Assembly (NCBI RefSeq): GCF_019823065.1
Contig: NZ_CP081966.1
Coordinates: forward strand, 4,495,501 to 4,559,500
Reading direction: 5' to 3'
Length of the DNA stretch: 64,000 bases
Source of the DNA: Pseudomonas mosselii
GTDB lineage: Bacteria; Pseudomonadota; Gammaproteobacteria; Pseudomonadales; Pseudomonadaceae
Part shown: piece after piece, positions 1 to 11,227 of the stretch
Layout of the letters: every line of letters begins with the position of its first letter
Position numbering within the stretch: position 1 is the stretch's first letter
The notes under the pieces: model-generated
Told to the model about the DNA's origin: nothing
Databases searched by the model: none
Seen by the model: the letters and a program-made list of their open reading frames with translations, nothing else
Program-made: the position numbers and the translations under genes

Positions 1-114
1 TGGGTGGTCATAGGGCGTGGTCCGAAACCTGGAAGGAAGGGTTCGCGCTTGTGGCGCCAGGGCATGCCGCGCGGATGGCGCAGCATGCCCCATTAGGGTG
101 CAAATGTGCAGCGA

Positions 115-879
<765 letters not shown>

Positions 880-901
880 GCTGTCGGATCTCACAGAGCG
901 G

Positions 902-1600
902 TCAGTGCTTGCGCGGCGCCAGGTAGCCGAGCCAGCGGCGTTCGGCCATCTTGAACAGGCGCACGAGGATGAAGGTCAGGCACAGGTAGAACACGCCCGC
1001 CGTGATGTAGGCCTCGAAAGGCAGGTAGTACTGGGCGTTGACCGTGCGCGCGGCACCGGTGATGTCGATCAGGGTGACGATCGACGCCAGGCTGGTGGTC
1101 TGCAGCATCATGATCACTTCGTTGCTGTACTGCGGCAGCGCCCGGCGCAGCGCCGAAGGCAGGAGGATGCGGCGGTACATCTTCATGCGCGACATGCCGA
1201 TGGCCTTGGCCGCCTCGATCTCGCCGTGAGGCGTGGCCTTGAGGCTGCCAGCGATGATCTCGGCGGTGTAGGCGCTGGTGTTGATGGCAAAAGCCAGGCA
1301 GGCGCAGAAGGTCGCGCTGGACAGCCACGGCCACAGGAAGCTTTCGCGCACCGCCTCGAACTGGGCCAGGCCGTAGTAGATCAAAAACAGCTGCACCAGC
1401 ATCGGCGTGCCGCGGATCACGTAGGTGTACAGCCAGGCGCTCATGTTCACCAGCGGCTGCCTGGAGACGCGCATCAGGCCCAGCGGAACAGCCGCCAGCA
1501 GACCGAACAGCAGCGACAGCGCCAGCAGCTTGAGGGTGGTCAGCAGGCCGCCCAGATAAAGCGGCATGGCCTCCCAGATGACGTTGTAGTCGAAGATCAT
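902..1600 (-). CDS. aotM: Basic amino acid ABC transporter permease (AotM/HisM-like)
   Basis: This 232-residue inner-membrane permease has several hydrophobic helices and the EAA loop typical of polar amino acid permeases ([20 protein letters not shown], around residues 120-145), which docks on the ATPase. Its start codon overlaps the end of the upstream permease gene by 4 nt, so the two are translationally coupled and probably form a heterodimeric channel like HisQM. The length and N-terminus ([18 protein letters not shown]) fit the HisM/AotM subfamily. Substrate preference is inferred from the binding protein and from family membership, not read from the sequence. Confidence 0.92.
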   Translation of the reverse strand: MIFDYNVIWEAMPLYLGGLLTTLKLLALSLLFGLLAAVPLGLMRVSRQPLVNMSAWLYTYVIRGTPMLVQLFLIYYGLAQFEAVRESFLWPWLSSATFCACLAFAINTSAYTAEIIAGSLKATPHGEIEAAKAIGMSRMKMYRRILLPSALRRALPQYSNEVIMMLQTTSLASIVTLIDITGAARTVNAQYYLPFEAYITAGVFYLCLTFILVRLFKMAERRWLGYLAPRKH

Positions 1601-2286
1601 AGTTCAGCCGCCTTGACGCCCACCGAGTAGCGCTTCTCGAGATACTTCAGCGCCAGCAGCGAGACACTGGTCAGCACCAGGTACAACGCCGCCACCGCGA
1701 GGAAGAAGGTGAAGGGTTCGCGGGTGGCGTCCGCCGCCTGCTTGGCCTTGAACATCATGTCCTGCAGGCCGACCACCGAAATCAGCGCGGTCGCCTTGGT
1801 CAGCACCAGCCAGTTGTTGGTGAAGCCAGGGATCGCCAGACGGATCATCTGCGGCACCATGATGCGGAAGAACACCTGGACACCGCTCATGCCATAGGCC
1901 GCGCCCGCCTCGGCCTGCCCCTTGGGAATACCCAGGAAAGCGCCGCGGAAGGTTTCCGAGAGGTAGGCACCAAAGATGAAGCCCAGGGTGCCGATGCCGG
2001 CGACCAGCGGGTTCAGGTCGATGTAGTCGTCATAGCCGAGCAGCGGCGCCACCCGGTTGATGATGTCCTGGCCGCCATAGAAGATCAGCAGGATCAGGAC
2101 CAGGTCAGGGATGCCACGGATCACCGTGGAATACAGATCCCCCAGCCAGGCCAGCCAGCGCACCGGCGACAAGCGCAGCGCCACGCCGATCAGGCCGAGG
2201 ACGATGGCCAGGGCCATCGACGACAGGGCGAGCTGCAGCGTCAGCCACGCCCCATCGAGGATGACTGCCCCATAGCCTTTCAACAT
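1597..2286 (-). CDS. aotQ: Basic amino acid ABC transporter permease (AotQ/HisQ-like)
   Basis: This 229-residue inner-membrane permease begins MLKGYGAVILDGAWLTLQLA, as in HisQ/AotQ proteins. The EAA loop (GIPKGQAEAGAAYGMSGVQV) lies near residues 120-140 and several hydrophobic segments are evident. It follows the binding-protein gene after a 91-nt gap and overlaps the next permease by 4 nt. It should pair with that permease to form the translocation pore of the basic amino acid importer. Confidence 0.92.
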   Translation of the reverse strand: MLKGYGAVILDGAWLTLQLALSSMALAIVLGLIGVALRLSPVRWLAWLGDLYSTVIRGIPDLVLILLIFYGGQDIINRVAPLLGYDDYIDLNPLVAGIGTLGFIFGAYLSETFRGAFLGIPKGQAEAGAAYGMSGVQVFFRIMVPQMIRLAIPGFTNNWLVLTKATALISVVGLQDMMFKAKQAADATREPFTFFLAVAALYLVLTSVSLLALKYLEKRYSVGVKAAEL

Positions 2287-2377
2287 GATTCGAATTCCTC
2301 AGGGCTTGGGAATGAAAAATGGTGCAAACCTCAGAGATTCTGCTGTTTGCACCATTGCACAGGTGAAACTCGAGGGC

Positions 2378-3163
2378 TTACTTCGAGTCTGGACCGTAGA
2401 TATCGAAGTTGAAGTACTTCTTCTCGATTTCTTTGTATTTGCCGTTGGCGCGGATAGCGTCGATGGCCGCGTTAATGCGCTCGGCGTTGGCGGTGTCGCC
2501 CTTGCGCACGGCAATGCCGACACCGTCACCGAAGTACTTGGTATCGGTGAAGGCCGGGCCTACGAAGGCGAAGCCCTTGCCGGCGTCGGTTTTCAGGAAA
2601 CCGTCTTCGAGCAGGGTGGCGTCGGCCACGGTACCGTCCAGGCGACCGGCGGCGACGTCCAGGTAGATTTCGTTCTGGGTGCCGTAAGGCACGACGGTAG
2701 CGCCTTGCGCGCCCAGGACTTCCTTGGCGAAGCGATCATGGATGGAGCCGCGCTGCACGCCGATCTTCTTCCCCTTGAGCTCAACCAGGCTGTCGCTGAC
2801 GGCAGTGCCTTCCTTCATGACCAGACGCGCCGGGGTGAGGTAGTAGCGCTTGGTGAAGTCGACCGACTTCTTGCGATCATCAGTGATCGACATGGACGAG
2901 AGGATGGCGTCGATCTTGCGCACTTTCAGCGCAGGAATCAGGCCGTCGAACTCCTGCTCGACCCAGGTGCACTTGGCTTTCATCTGTTCGCACAGGGCGT
3001 TGCCGATGTCGTAGTCGAAGCCGGCGAGGCTGCCATCGGGTTGCTTGAAGGCGAAGGGTGGGTAGGCGGCCTCGATACCGATCTTCAACGGCTTCTCATC
3101 GGCCTGCGATACCAGGGAAAACACGGAAAGCGCCAGGGCGCCAAGCAGTGCGAGCTTCTTCAT
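2378..3163 (-). CDS. aotJ: Periplasmic basic amino acid binding protein (AotJ/HisJ-like)
   Basis: This 261-residue periplasmic receptor of the importer has a signal peptide ([21 protein letters not shown]) with likely cleavage near residue 21. The mature SBP_bac_3 fold starts with [14 protein letters not shown] and includes the family signature [14 protein letters not shown] chose the ATG at 3163 because it has a GGAG ribosome binding site about 10 nt upstream; the open frame extends 36 codons further but shows no signal peptide there. It is the first gene of the operon with the permeases and ATPase. The gap before the next gene may let this subunit be made in excess, as is common for such operons. 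Confidence 0.93.
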   Translation of the reverse strand: MKKLALLGALALSVFSLVSQADEKPLKIGIEAAYPPFAFKQPDGSLAGFDYDIGNALCEQMKAKCTWVEQEFDGLIPALKVRKIDAILSSMSITDDRKKSVDFTKRYYLTPARLVMKEGTAVSDSLVELKGKKIGVQRGSIHDRFAKEVLGAQGATVVPYGTQNEIYLDVAAGRLDGTVADATLLEDGFLKTDAGKGFAFVGPAFTDTKYFGDGVGIAVRKGDTANAERINAAIDAIRANGKYKEIEKKYFNFDIYGPDSK

Positions 3164-3608
3164 CAGGTAACTCCATCGGTACGGGGCAATACAAGGCAGT
3201 TGTAACGGCTGCCCGATATGCGAATGGGTACAGCGCGAGCCGCGCAGGTTTCGACCAAGGTCGCAGACCACGAGCGAGTGAGTGGCATTCTAGCGACAGC
3301 CCGGTGGTCGATATTTCTTCAAAGCGACAACTAATTACAGAAGCGCCAGGAACCGCGGCGGGCGATATTGACAGCTCCTGCGAGATATGCAAGAGCAAAA
3401 GAGAAATAACCTATACCCAAAGCAATAAGCGGGCCCATTATTGGCAAAGCCTTGTATTCCGGCAAGTGCAGCGTGCGACCCCGCACAAAATGCTCGCAGC
3501 AATGCACTCAAATGGCACGCGAATGTTTCCACAAGCCCCGCATTTGGGCGAAATCGGTGACAGCCAGGGTTACCGATGGATGTCGGAGTAACAGTCGGTA
3601 TCAGTAAA
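3164..3608. other. Intergenic region upstream of the aot operon
   Basis: About 445 bp separate aotJ from the acs terminator. Overlapping frames on both strands have no convincing ribosome binding site or recognisable protein. The region should hold the aot promoter and operator, including the candidate ArgR half-site listed separately. It is less GC-rich than the flanking genes. No other structure was seen. Confidence 0.6.
3309..3329 (-). promoter_or_regulatory. Candidate ArgR half-site upstream of aotJ
   Basis: On the minus strand the 21 bp read TGTCGC, then 8 nt, then AA, then 5 nt. This matches the TGTCGC-N8-AA-N5 half-site described for pseudomonad ArgR, the AraC-type arginine regulator. 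A second TGTCGC on the same strand lies 31 bp downstream (3293-3298), but its spacing does not fit a perfect tandem pair. It is about 150 bp upstream of the aotJ start, in a position suited to regulating the operon. The assignment rests on a short motif. Confidence 0.35.
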
Positions 3609-3643
3609 GCAAAAACCCCGCCGGGCATGGGCGGGGTTTTTGC
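3609..3643 (-). terminator. Strong hairpin terminator, acs and possibly bidirectional
   Basis: The stem AACCCCGCC / GGCGGGGTT has a short loop and is flanked by A-rich and T-rich runs on both sides, so it works as an intrinsic terminator in both directions. It lies about 50 nt past the acs stop codon on the minus strand. Confidence 0.85.
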
Positions 3644-3694
3644 TGATGACCGTATCGCGGGAAAGGTCCACCCCCACGATTGCGATGCTTCAAC

Positions 3695-5656
<1,962 letters not shown>

Positions 5657-6063
5657 CTGTGTTACCTCGGTGTAATAGTTGTTTTTGTATGGAACCGTTT
5701 GTAACTGTACCAGAGCGGCCAAGACCATTCGACGTTGGTAGTAACACGACGGGTCGTCGACCTACCGATCGGGCGCGACCGCTCTAGTACATGGCATGCA
5801 GCCATCGTCGAGAGGAAAAGACAGGGTTTCGACGGGGATTGTTACAGATTCTGTCAAAAGACTTTATCAAAACCCCCTCTGTTTCAGCCGTGGGCGCCCC
5901 CCCTAAAATTCATCTCGCCAGCAACGGCAACGCGATTAACTTGGTAACAGCCCCCACGCAGGCAGCGTTAATCCGTATCTCATCCCGATAGTTGAAACTT
6001 GCTGTACTCGCGGCGCCATAAGCGCCGCGTGCCCCCTCACGACCTTAGACAGGTAACTTGAAA
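5657..6063. other. Divergent intergenic region acs / DUF2790 gene
   Basis: About 400 bp separate the divergent acs and small secreted-protein genes and must contain both promoters. No recognisable coding region is present. Several low-GC stretches (around 5860-5890 and 5980-6000) could hold promoter elements, but I could not identify a convincing -35/-10 or -24/-12 pair. Confidence 0.5.
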
Positions 6064-6318
6064 ATGAAAGCTTTACTGGTATTGGTACTTGGCGGTTTTT
6101 GCGGCGCGGCATTGGCCGGCGAAGCAAAAGATGTCGAGCAGATTCCGGTTGAACAGTACAGTTATTCGCAGCACCTGGACATCGCCCGCGTCATCTCCAT
6201 GAGCGAAGTGCCAAATGTCTGCGAAGTGGTGCCGGCCCGTATGACCTACGAGGACTCCCAGGGCCAGAAGCATATTCTCGAATACCGCGTGATGGGGAAC
6301 GGTTGTTCCAACGGCTGA
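6064..6318 (+). CDS. DUF2790 family small secreted protein
   Basis: This 84-residue protein has a signal peptide (MKALLVLVLGGFCGAALA) and a mature part of about 65 residues with two cysteines, one near the middle and one near the C-terminus, that could form a disulfide bond. It resembles the Pseudomonas-specific DUF2790 family, whose function is unknown. I chose the ATG at 6064 rather than a TTG two codons earlier, with AGGT about 10 nt upstream. It lies divergent from acs and convergent with phhR, separated from the latter by a REP pair. A periplasmic location is inferred from the signal peptide. Confidence 0.8.
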   Translation: MKALLVLVLGGFCGAALAGEAKDVEQIPVEQYSYSQHLDIARVISMSEVPNVCEVVPARMTYEDSQGQKHILEYRVMGNGCSNG

Positions 6319-6351
6319 GGCGACCGCGCCAATCTCAAGCCTTGCGCGATC

Positions 6352-6471
6352 CCTGTAGGAGCGGCCTTTTGTCGCGAAAGGGCCGCAAAGCGGCCCCGGC
6401 GATCTTTGCATGCTGCTAAAACCCCGGGGCTGCTACGCAGCCCTTTCGCGACACAAGTCCGCGCCCACAAG
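6352..6471. repeat. REP pair (extragenic palindromic repeats)
   Basis: Two inverted copies of a GTAGGAGCGGCCTTTTGTCGCG-like element flank a short centre and could fold into a long hairpin between the convergent DUF2790 and phhR genes. The arms are imperfect. Similar elements recur at 45182-45302 and, in a different variant, at 10713, 41148 and 62076. Confidence 0.75.
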
Positions 6472-6504
6472 ACCAAGTGTAACTTTCAAGGCAATTAGCC
6501 ACGC

Positions 6505-8064
6505 TCACTCCCCTGACTTGCTCAACGAATAATCCCGCAACTTGTTGGCAATGGTCGTATGGGAAACCCCCAATCTTTTCCCCAGCGCCCGGCTACTTGG
6601 AAATTCACTCATCAAACTTTCCAATACCGCCTTTTCAAACCGCCCGACAATTTGCGAAAGATCGCCATCCAGGGAAAACTCGCCCAATGGCTGGCGTGCG
6701 CCATAATCCGGCAAACGGATATGTTCGCTCTTCACCACCCCGCCCTCGCACAACGACACCGCCTGGAACAGCACGTTCTCCAACTGGCGCACGTTGCCCG
6801 GCCAATGATATTGAGCAAGCTTGTCCATCGCCGCCGGTGCCAAGCGCGGCATCGGGCAACCGATCTGCCGGCTGGCCTGGTCAAGGAAGTGCTGCACCAG
6901 CCCCTCCAGGCCATCCATGCATTCGCGCAGCGGCGGAATATGCAGCGACAGCACGTTGAGGCGATGGTAGAGGTCCTGGCGGAACTCGCCCCGGGCACAT
7001 AGCTCGGACAGGTCGACCTGGGTCGCGCAGATCACCCGCACATCCAGGTACACCTCTTCGTCACTGCCGACCCGGCGGAAACAGCCATCCTGCAGAAAGC
7101 GCAGCAGCTTGACCTGCAAGCGCGGGCTCATCTCCCCGACGCCATCGAGGAACAGCGTGCCACCGGCGGTAAGCTCCAGCAGCCCCAGCTTGCCTTCGGC
7201 ACGCGCGCCTTCGAACGCCCCCGGGCCGTAGCCGAACAGCTCGGTTTCGGCCATCGACTCCGGCAGGCCGGCGCAGTTGAGCGCCATCAGCGGCGCCTGG
7301 CCACGGGGGCTGGCCAAGTGGCAGGCGCGCGCCAGCAATTCCTTGCCGGTACCGGTCTCGCCCTCGATCAGCAGCGGCGCATCCAGCGGCGCCATGCGCC
7401 GCGCCTCGCGCACCACCGCAGCCATCACCCGCGAGCTCTGGAAGATGCTGTCGAAGCCTCGCAGCTCCTGCTTGCGCACGTTGTAGATACGCTCGCCGAT
7501 GCGATCGGCGCGATGCAGGGTGATCACCGCACCCGCCAGGGCCTCGCTGTCATCGTGCTCCGACTGCAATGGCGCGATATCAGCGAGGAACACATCGCCC
7601 TTGACCTTGATGCGCAGGCCGTTGATGCGCGACTTGTTGGCGCGGATCAGCTCCGGCAGGTCGAAGTCCTCGACATAGCGCGACAACGGAATGCCCGGCA
7701 CCTCGTCCACCCGCACCCCGAGCAACTGTGCCGCGCCACGGTTGGCGGCAACGATGCTGCCACCCATGTCGATCGACAGCACCGGGAAATCCAGCGCGCC
7801 CAGCAAAGCGTTCAGTTCCATGTGTCGGCGCTCGCTGGGCATCAGGCCGACGCGCTTGACCCCGAACACCCCGGCGATCGACTCGAACTTCGGCCGCAGC
7901 GCCTGGAACTGCAAGTTGATCAGGTTTGGGCAGTGCAGGTAGATGGCGTTGCCATGATCGCCGCCCACCTCGCCGCGCAACACGTTGATGCCGTACTCCA
8001 CCAGCAGGTTGAGGATATCCCGCAGGATGCCGATGCGGTTCTGGCAGTGCACTTTGATACGCAT
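6505..8064 (-). CDS. phhR: Aromatic amino acid regulator PhhR (TyrR family)
   Basis: This 519-residue transcription factor controls phenylalanine and tyrosine catabolism. It has an N-terminal ACT domain (MRIKVHCQNRIGILRDILNL), a PAS domain around residues 80-190, an AAA+ domain with Walker A GETGTGKE near residue 240 and Walker B GGTLFLDGVGEM near residue 300, and a C-terminal TyrR-type HTH (LGKRLGVSHTTIANKLRDY). The GAFTGA loop of sigma-54 activators is replaced by GAFEGA, as in TyrR/PhhR proteins that can act without sigma-54. I chose the ATG at 8064 because it gives the family N-terminus; the frame extends 39 codons upstream. It is divergent from phhABC, its known target. Confidence 0.95.
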   Translation of the reverse strand: MRIKVHCQNRIGILRDILNLLVEYGINVLRGEVGGDHGNAIYLHCPNLINLQFQALRPKFESIAGVFGVKRVGLMPSERRHMELNALLGALDFPVLSIDMGGSIVAANRGAAQLLGVRVDEVPGIPLSRYVEDFDLPELIRANKSRINGLRIKVKGDVFLADIAPLQSEHDDSEALAGAVITLHRADRIGERIYNVRKQELRGFDSIFQSSRVMAAVVREARRMAPLDAPLLIEGETGTGKELLARACHLASPRGQAPLMALNCAGLPESMAETELFGYGPGAFEGARAEGKLGLLELTAGGTLFLDGVGEMSPRLQVKLLRFLQDGCFRRVGSDEEVYLDVRVICATQVDLSELCARGEFRQDLYHRLNVLSLHIPPLRECMDGLEGLVQHFLDQASRQIGCPMPRLAPAAMDKLAQYHWPGNVRQLENVLFQAVSLCEGGVVKSEHIRLPDYGARQPLGEFSLDGDLSQIVGRFEKAVLESLMSEFPSSRALGKRLGVSHTTIANKLRDYSLSKSGE

Positions 8065-8111
8065 GAAAGGTCTCGAAGCGGCCAAGGTTTTTACTCGGCA
8101 CGCGGAAAATT

Positions 8112-8129
8112 CGTAAAGATAAACTGACA
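8112..8129 (+). promoter_or_regulatory. Candidate second PhhR/TyrR box
   Basis: The 18 bp CGTAAA-N6-CTGACA match the TyrR-type consensus TGTAAA-N6-TTTACA at 9 of 12 specified bases. It lies between phhR and the better box at 8185, in the divergent promoter region. It could mediate autoregulation or cooperative binding. Confidence 0.4.
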
Positions 8130-8184
8130 GAATTACCCTTCTGCCCAGCTCGATACCCGTGATTTTCCGGCACAAGGGCATTTT

Positions 8185-8204
8185 TGTAAAATTATCGTTA
8201 CGAT
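8185..8204 (+). promoter_or_regulatory. PhhR operator upstream of phhA
   Basis: The 20 bp TGTAAAATTATCGTTACGAT begin with a perfect TGTAAA and give 10 of 12 matches to TGTAAA-N6-TTTACA. From memory this is the motif reported for PhhR upstream of phhA in P. putida. It sits about 120 bp upstream of the phhA start, a position suited to activation. Confidence 0.7.
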
Positions 8205-8320
8205 TTCAGGACCAGCGGATAGCCATAACTGGCCTCAACCCCGGTGCAAAGCCGCGTTTGTAGGGATATTCCTAAGGTATGTCCTGTACATAACAAGAAC
8301 GCCCTCACCAGGAGAGCCAC

Positions 8321-9109
8321 ATGAAACAGACGCAATACGTGGCACGCGAGCCCGATGCGCATGGTTTTATCGACTACCCGCAGCAAGAGCATGCGGTGTG
8401 GAACACCCTGATCACTCGCCAACTGAAAGTGATCGAAGGCCGGGCATGCCAGGAATACCTGGACGGCATCGAGCAGCTCAAGCTGCCCCATGACCGCATC
8501 CCCCAACTCGGCGAAATCAACAAGGTGCTGGGCGCCACCACCGGCTGGCAGGTTGCCCGCGTGCCGGCGCTGATCCCTTTCCAGACCTTCTTCGAGCTGC
8601 TGGCCAGCAAGCGCTTCCCGGTCGCCACCTTCATCCGCACACCCGAAGAGCTGGACTACCTGCAGGAGCCCGACATCTTCCACGAGATCTTCGGTCACTG
8701 CCCGCTGCTGACCAACCCCTTCTTCGCCGAATTCACCCACACCTACGGCAAACTCGGCCTGGCGGCGACCAAGGAACAGCGTGTGTACCTGGCGCGCCTT
8801 TACTGGATGACCATCGAGTTCGGCCTGATGGAAACCGCGCAGGGTCGCAAGATCTACGGCGGCGGTATCCTCTCCTCGCCGAAGGAGACCGTCTACAGCC
8901 TGTCAGGCGAGCCGGAGCACCAGACCTTCGACCCGATCGAGGCCATGCGCACGCCGTATCGCATCGATATCCTGCAGCCCCTGTACTTCGTCCTGCCGAA
9001 CATGAAGCGCCTGTTCGACCTGGCCCACGAAGACATCATGGCCATGGTCCACCAAGCCATGCAGCTGGGCCTGCACGCACCGAAGTTTCCACCCAAGGTC
9101 GCCGCCTGA
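8321..9109 (+). CDS. phhA: Phenylalanine 4-monooxygenase
   Basis: This 262-residue iron- and pterin-dependent enzyme hydroxylates phenylalanine to tyrosine. The iron ligands of the family are present as His121 and His126 in [11 protein letters not shown] and Glu166 in TIEFGLM. The length is that of bacterial single-domain enzymes lacking the regulatory ACT domain of animal homologues. The start has AGGAG about 9 nt upstream. It heads phhABC, with 38 nt before the pterin dehydratase gene, and faces phhR. Confidence 0.97.
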   Translation: MKQTQYVAREPDAHGFIDYPQQEHAVWNTLITRQLKVIEGRACQEYLDGIEQLKLPHDRIPQLGEINKVLGATTGWQVARVPALIPFQTFFELLASKRFPVATFIRTPEELDYLQEPDIFHEIFGHCPLLTNPFFAEFTHTYGKLGLAATKEQRVYLARLYWMTIEFGLMETAQGRKIYGGGILSSPKETVYSLSGEPEHQTFDPIEAMRTPYRIDILQPLYFVLPNMKRLFDLAHEDIMAMVHQAMQLGLHAPKFPPKVAA

Positions 9110-9147
9110 GCGCCCCTGTCGATAACAACTCAAACCGGAAAACACCC

Positions 9148-9504
9148 ATGAATGCCTTGAACCAAGCCCACTGCGAAGCCTGCCGCGCCGATGCGCCGAA
9201 AGTCACCGACGAGGAACTGGCGGAACTGATCCGCGAGATCCCGGACTGGAACATCGAAGTCCGCGACGGCCACATGGAGCTCGAGCGCGTGTTCCTGTTC
9301 AAGAACTTCAAGCACGCCCTGGCTTTCACCAATGCCATTGGCGAAATCGCTGAAGCCGAAGGCCATCACCCGGGCCTGCTGACCGAATGGGGCAAGGTCA
9401 CCGTGACCTGGTGGAGCCACTCGATCAAGGGCCTGCACCGCAACGACTTCATCATGTGCGCGCGCACCGACGAAGTCGCCAAGACCGCCGAAGGGCGCAA
9501 GTGA
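9148..9504 (+). CDS. phhB: Pterin-4a-carbinolamine dehydratase
   Basis: This 118-residue enzyme dehydrates the 4a-hydroxypterin released by phenylalanine hydroxylase so that the cofactor can be recycled. The family signature is seen as [20 protein letters not shown], including the active-site HH pair and the WGKV strand. An N-terminal Cys-containing stretch ([12 protein letters not shown]) is typical of the Pseudomonas proteins. Its stop codon overlaps the start of phhC by one base (TGATG), which points to translational coupling. Confidence 0.96.
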   Translation: MNALNQAHCEACRADAPKVTDEELAELIREIPDWNIEVRDGHMELERVFLFKNFKHALAFTNAIGEIAEAEGHHPGLLTEWGKVTVTWWSHSIKGLHRNDFIMCARTDEVAKTAEGRK

Positions 9505-10697
9505 TGCACTTCGCAGCCATCGGCCGGGTCCCTGGCGACCCGATCCTCGGGCTGATGGAGGCCTACGCCCGCGACGCCAACCCGGCCAAGTTTGACCTGG
9601 GAGTCGGCGTGTTCAAGGACGCCCAGGGTCTGACGCCGATTCCCGCGGCGGTCAAACAGGCCGAGCAGCGCCTGGTCGAACGCCAGGCCACCAAAAGCTA
9701 CATCGGCGGCCATGGCGACGCGGCGTTTGGCCGCCTGGTCAGCGAACTGGTGCTGGGCAGCGACTCGCCGCTGCTGGCCAGCCAGCGCGTCGGCGCGACC
9801 CAAACCCCGGGCGGCACCGGTGCCCTGCGCCTGGCCGCGGAGTTCATCGCCCATTGCCTGCCGGGGCGTGGTATCTGGCTAAGCGACCCGACCTGGCCGA
9901 TCCACGAGACGATCTTCGCCGGCGCCGGGCTCACGGTGTCACACTACCCCTACGTGGGCAAGGACAACCGCCTGAACGTCGACGGCATGCTCGCCGCGCT
10001 GGAACAGGCAGCGCAAGGCGATGTGGTGCTGCTGCACGCCTGCTGCCACAACCCGACCGGCTTCGACCTGGGCCAGGACGACTGGCGCGCGGTGCTCGAC
10101 ATCGTCAAGCGCCGCAACCTGCTGCCGTTGATCGACTTCGCCTACCAAGGCTTCGGTGACGGCCTGGAAGAAGACGCATGGGCGGTGCGCCTATTCGCCG
10201 CCGAACTGCCAGAACTGCTGGTCACCAGCTCCTGCTCGAAGAACTTCGGCCTGTACCGCGATCGCACCGGCGCCCTGCTGGTGTGCAGCCACGATGCCGA
10301 GAAACTGCTGGATGTGCGCAGCCAATTGGCGTTCATTGCGCGCAACCTGTGGTCGACGCCACCGGACCATGGCGCCGCGGTGGTCGCCGAGATCCTCGGT
10401 GATCCAGCGCTCAAGGCGCTGTGGGTCGAGGAAGTGAACGCCATGCGCCAGCGCATCGCCGAGCTTCGTCTAGGCCTGGTGCAGGCGCTGGCCCCACATG
10501 GCCTGGCCGAGCGTTTCGCGCACATCGCCGCGCAACGCGGGATGTTCTCTTACACCGGGCTGAACCCCGAGCAAGTGCGCCTGCTGCGTGAGCGGCACAG
10601 TGTGTACATGGTCGGTACCGGCCGGGCGAACATCGCCGGGGCGGATGCACGACGCCTGGAGCAATTGGCGGCGGCCATCGCCGACGTCTGTCGCTGA
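9504..10697 (+). CDS. phhC: Aromatic amino acid aminotransferase
   Basis: This 397-residue PLP-dependent class I aminotransferase is expected to convert tyrosine or phenylalanine to the 2-oxo acid. The Schiff-base lysine is Lys246 in the motif SCSKNFGLYRDR, and HACCHNPTGFDL carries the conserved PLP-site Asn. It fits the aspartate/tyrosine aminotransferase subgroup (TyrB/PhhC). I chose the ATG at 9504, overlapping the phhB stop, over the long upstream extension, which is out of frame with family N-termini. A perfect 28-bp REP hairpin follows and may stabilise or end the transcript. Confidence 0.94.
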   Translation: MHFAAIGRVPGDPILGLMEAYARDANPAKFDLGVGVFKDAQGLTPIPAAVKQAEQRLVERQATKSYIGGHGDAAFGRLVSELVLGSDSPLLASQRVGATQTPGGTGALRLAAEFIAHCLPGRGIWLSDPTWPIHETIFAGAGLTVSHYPYVGKDNRLNVDGMLAALEQAAQGDVVLLHACCHNPTGFDLGQDDWRAVLDIVKRRNLLPLIDFAYQGFGDGLEEDAWAVRLFAAELPELLVTSSCSKNFGLYRDRTGALLVCSHDAEKLLDVRSQLAFIARNLWSTPPDHGAAVVAEILGDPALKALWVEEVNAMRQRIAELRLGLVQALAPHGLAERFAHIAAQRGMFSYTGLNPEQVRLLRERHSVYMVGTGRANIAGADARRLEQLAAAIADVCR

Positions 10698-10712
10698 TAT
10701 CTGGCCGATGTG

Positions 10713-10770
10713 GCGTGGGAGCGGGCTTGCCCCGCGATAGTGCTATCGCGGGGCAAGCCCGCTCCCACGC
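10713..10770. repeat. Perfect 28-bp inverted REP hairpin
   Basis: Two perfectly complementary 28-nt arms (10713-10740 and 10743-10770) with a 2-nt centre contain the P. putida-type REP core GGAGCGGGCTTGCCCCGCG. It directly follows phhC. It could act as a 3' mRNA stabiliser, gyrase site or terminator, though no T-run follows. Confidence 0.85.
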
Positions 10771-10935
10771 GCCCTCCTGAAGCTCCCCTTGACCGATAGC
10801 CGACCGCTTGAACCGACCAGCGCCCGGCAAAAATCTCAAACTGTCACCCAGACTGCTGTATCCTGCCCCAGCTTTTCGAAGCCACACATGCGCCCTGGCG
10901 CCGCCTTTTCACTCACACTTGCGAGGAACGACGAG

Positions 10936-11064
10936 ATGCATGAAATCCCGAATCTTCCCTTCCCAAGCCTGAACCCCGAAGAGCAATCCGTTGCCGCCCA
11001 CGCCGAACCGACGCCCGCCGTCGACCAGGACGGCGATGATCAATCCAGCGCCGACCAGGAATAA
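10936..11064 (+). CDS. Small acidic hypothetical protein (42 residues)
   Basis: A 42-codon frame begins MHEIPNLPFPSLNPEEQS and ends with an acidic, Asp/Glu/Gln-rich tail. It has a good ribosome binding site (AGGAA, 7-nt spacer), which favours this ATG over longer in-frame extensions. No known domain is recognised. It lies 163 nt upstream of the toxin-like gene on the same strand, but an inverted repeat separates them. A role as an accessory or antidote peptide is only a guess from position and acidity. Confidence 0.5.
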   Translation: MHEIPNLPFPSLNPEEQSVAAHAEPTPAVDQDGDDQSSADQE

Positions 11065-11082
11065 CCCGCGCACCGTTCGACA

Positions 11083-11133
11083 GTGTGAAAACGGCTGACC
11101 TGCGGGAGCTTCCCCATCATCACGTTTTCACAC
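11083..11133. promoter_or_regulatory. 11-bp perfect inverted repeat upstream of toxin gene
   Basis: The arms GTGTGAAAACG (11083-11093) and CGTTTTCACAC (11123-11133) are perfectly complementary, with a 29-nt spacer that itself contains a small GGGAGCTTCCC hairpin. The element lies about 95 nt upstream of the toxin-like gene. It could be an operator pair, an mRNA hairpin or a weak terminator for the small ORF; the sequence does not decide. Confidence 0.5.
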
Positions 11134-11227
11134 CGTCAAGACACCTTTCACGCCACGCCATATCCTCTTACCGCACCGACCTGCCCCACTCCGACAAACT
11201 GCGGCCTTCCAAAACGGAGGCTCCCGC

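Noticed and set aside
1..11. Start of argR downstream of aotP
   Set aside because: An ATG and two Thr codons fit, but only 11 nt are present and no good ribosome binding site precedes it, so it is not listed as a gene.
3335..3628. 97-codon minus-strand frame before the acs terminator
   Set aside because: Runs through the terminator hairpin and shows no recognisable protein.
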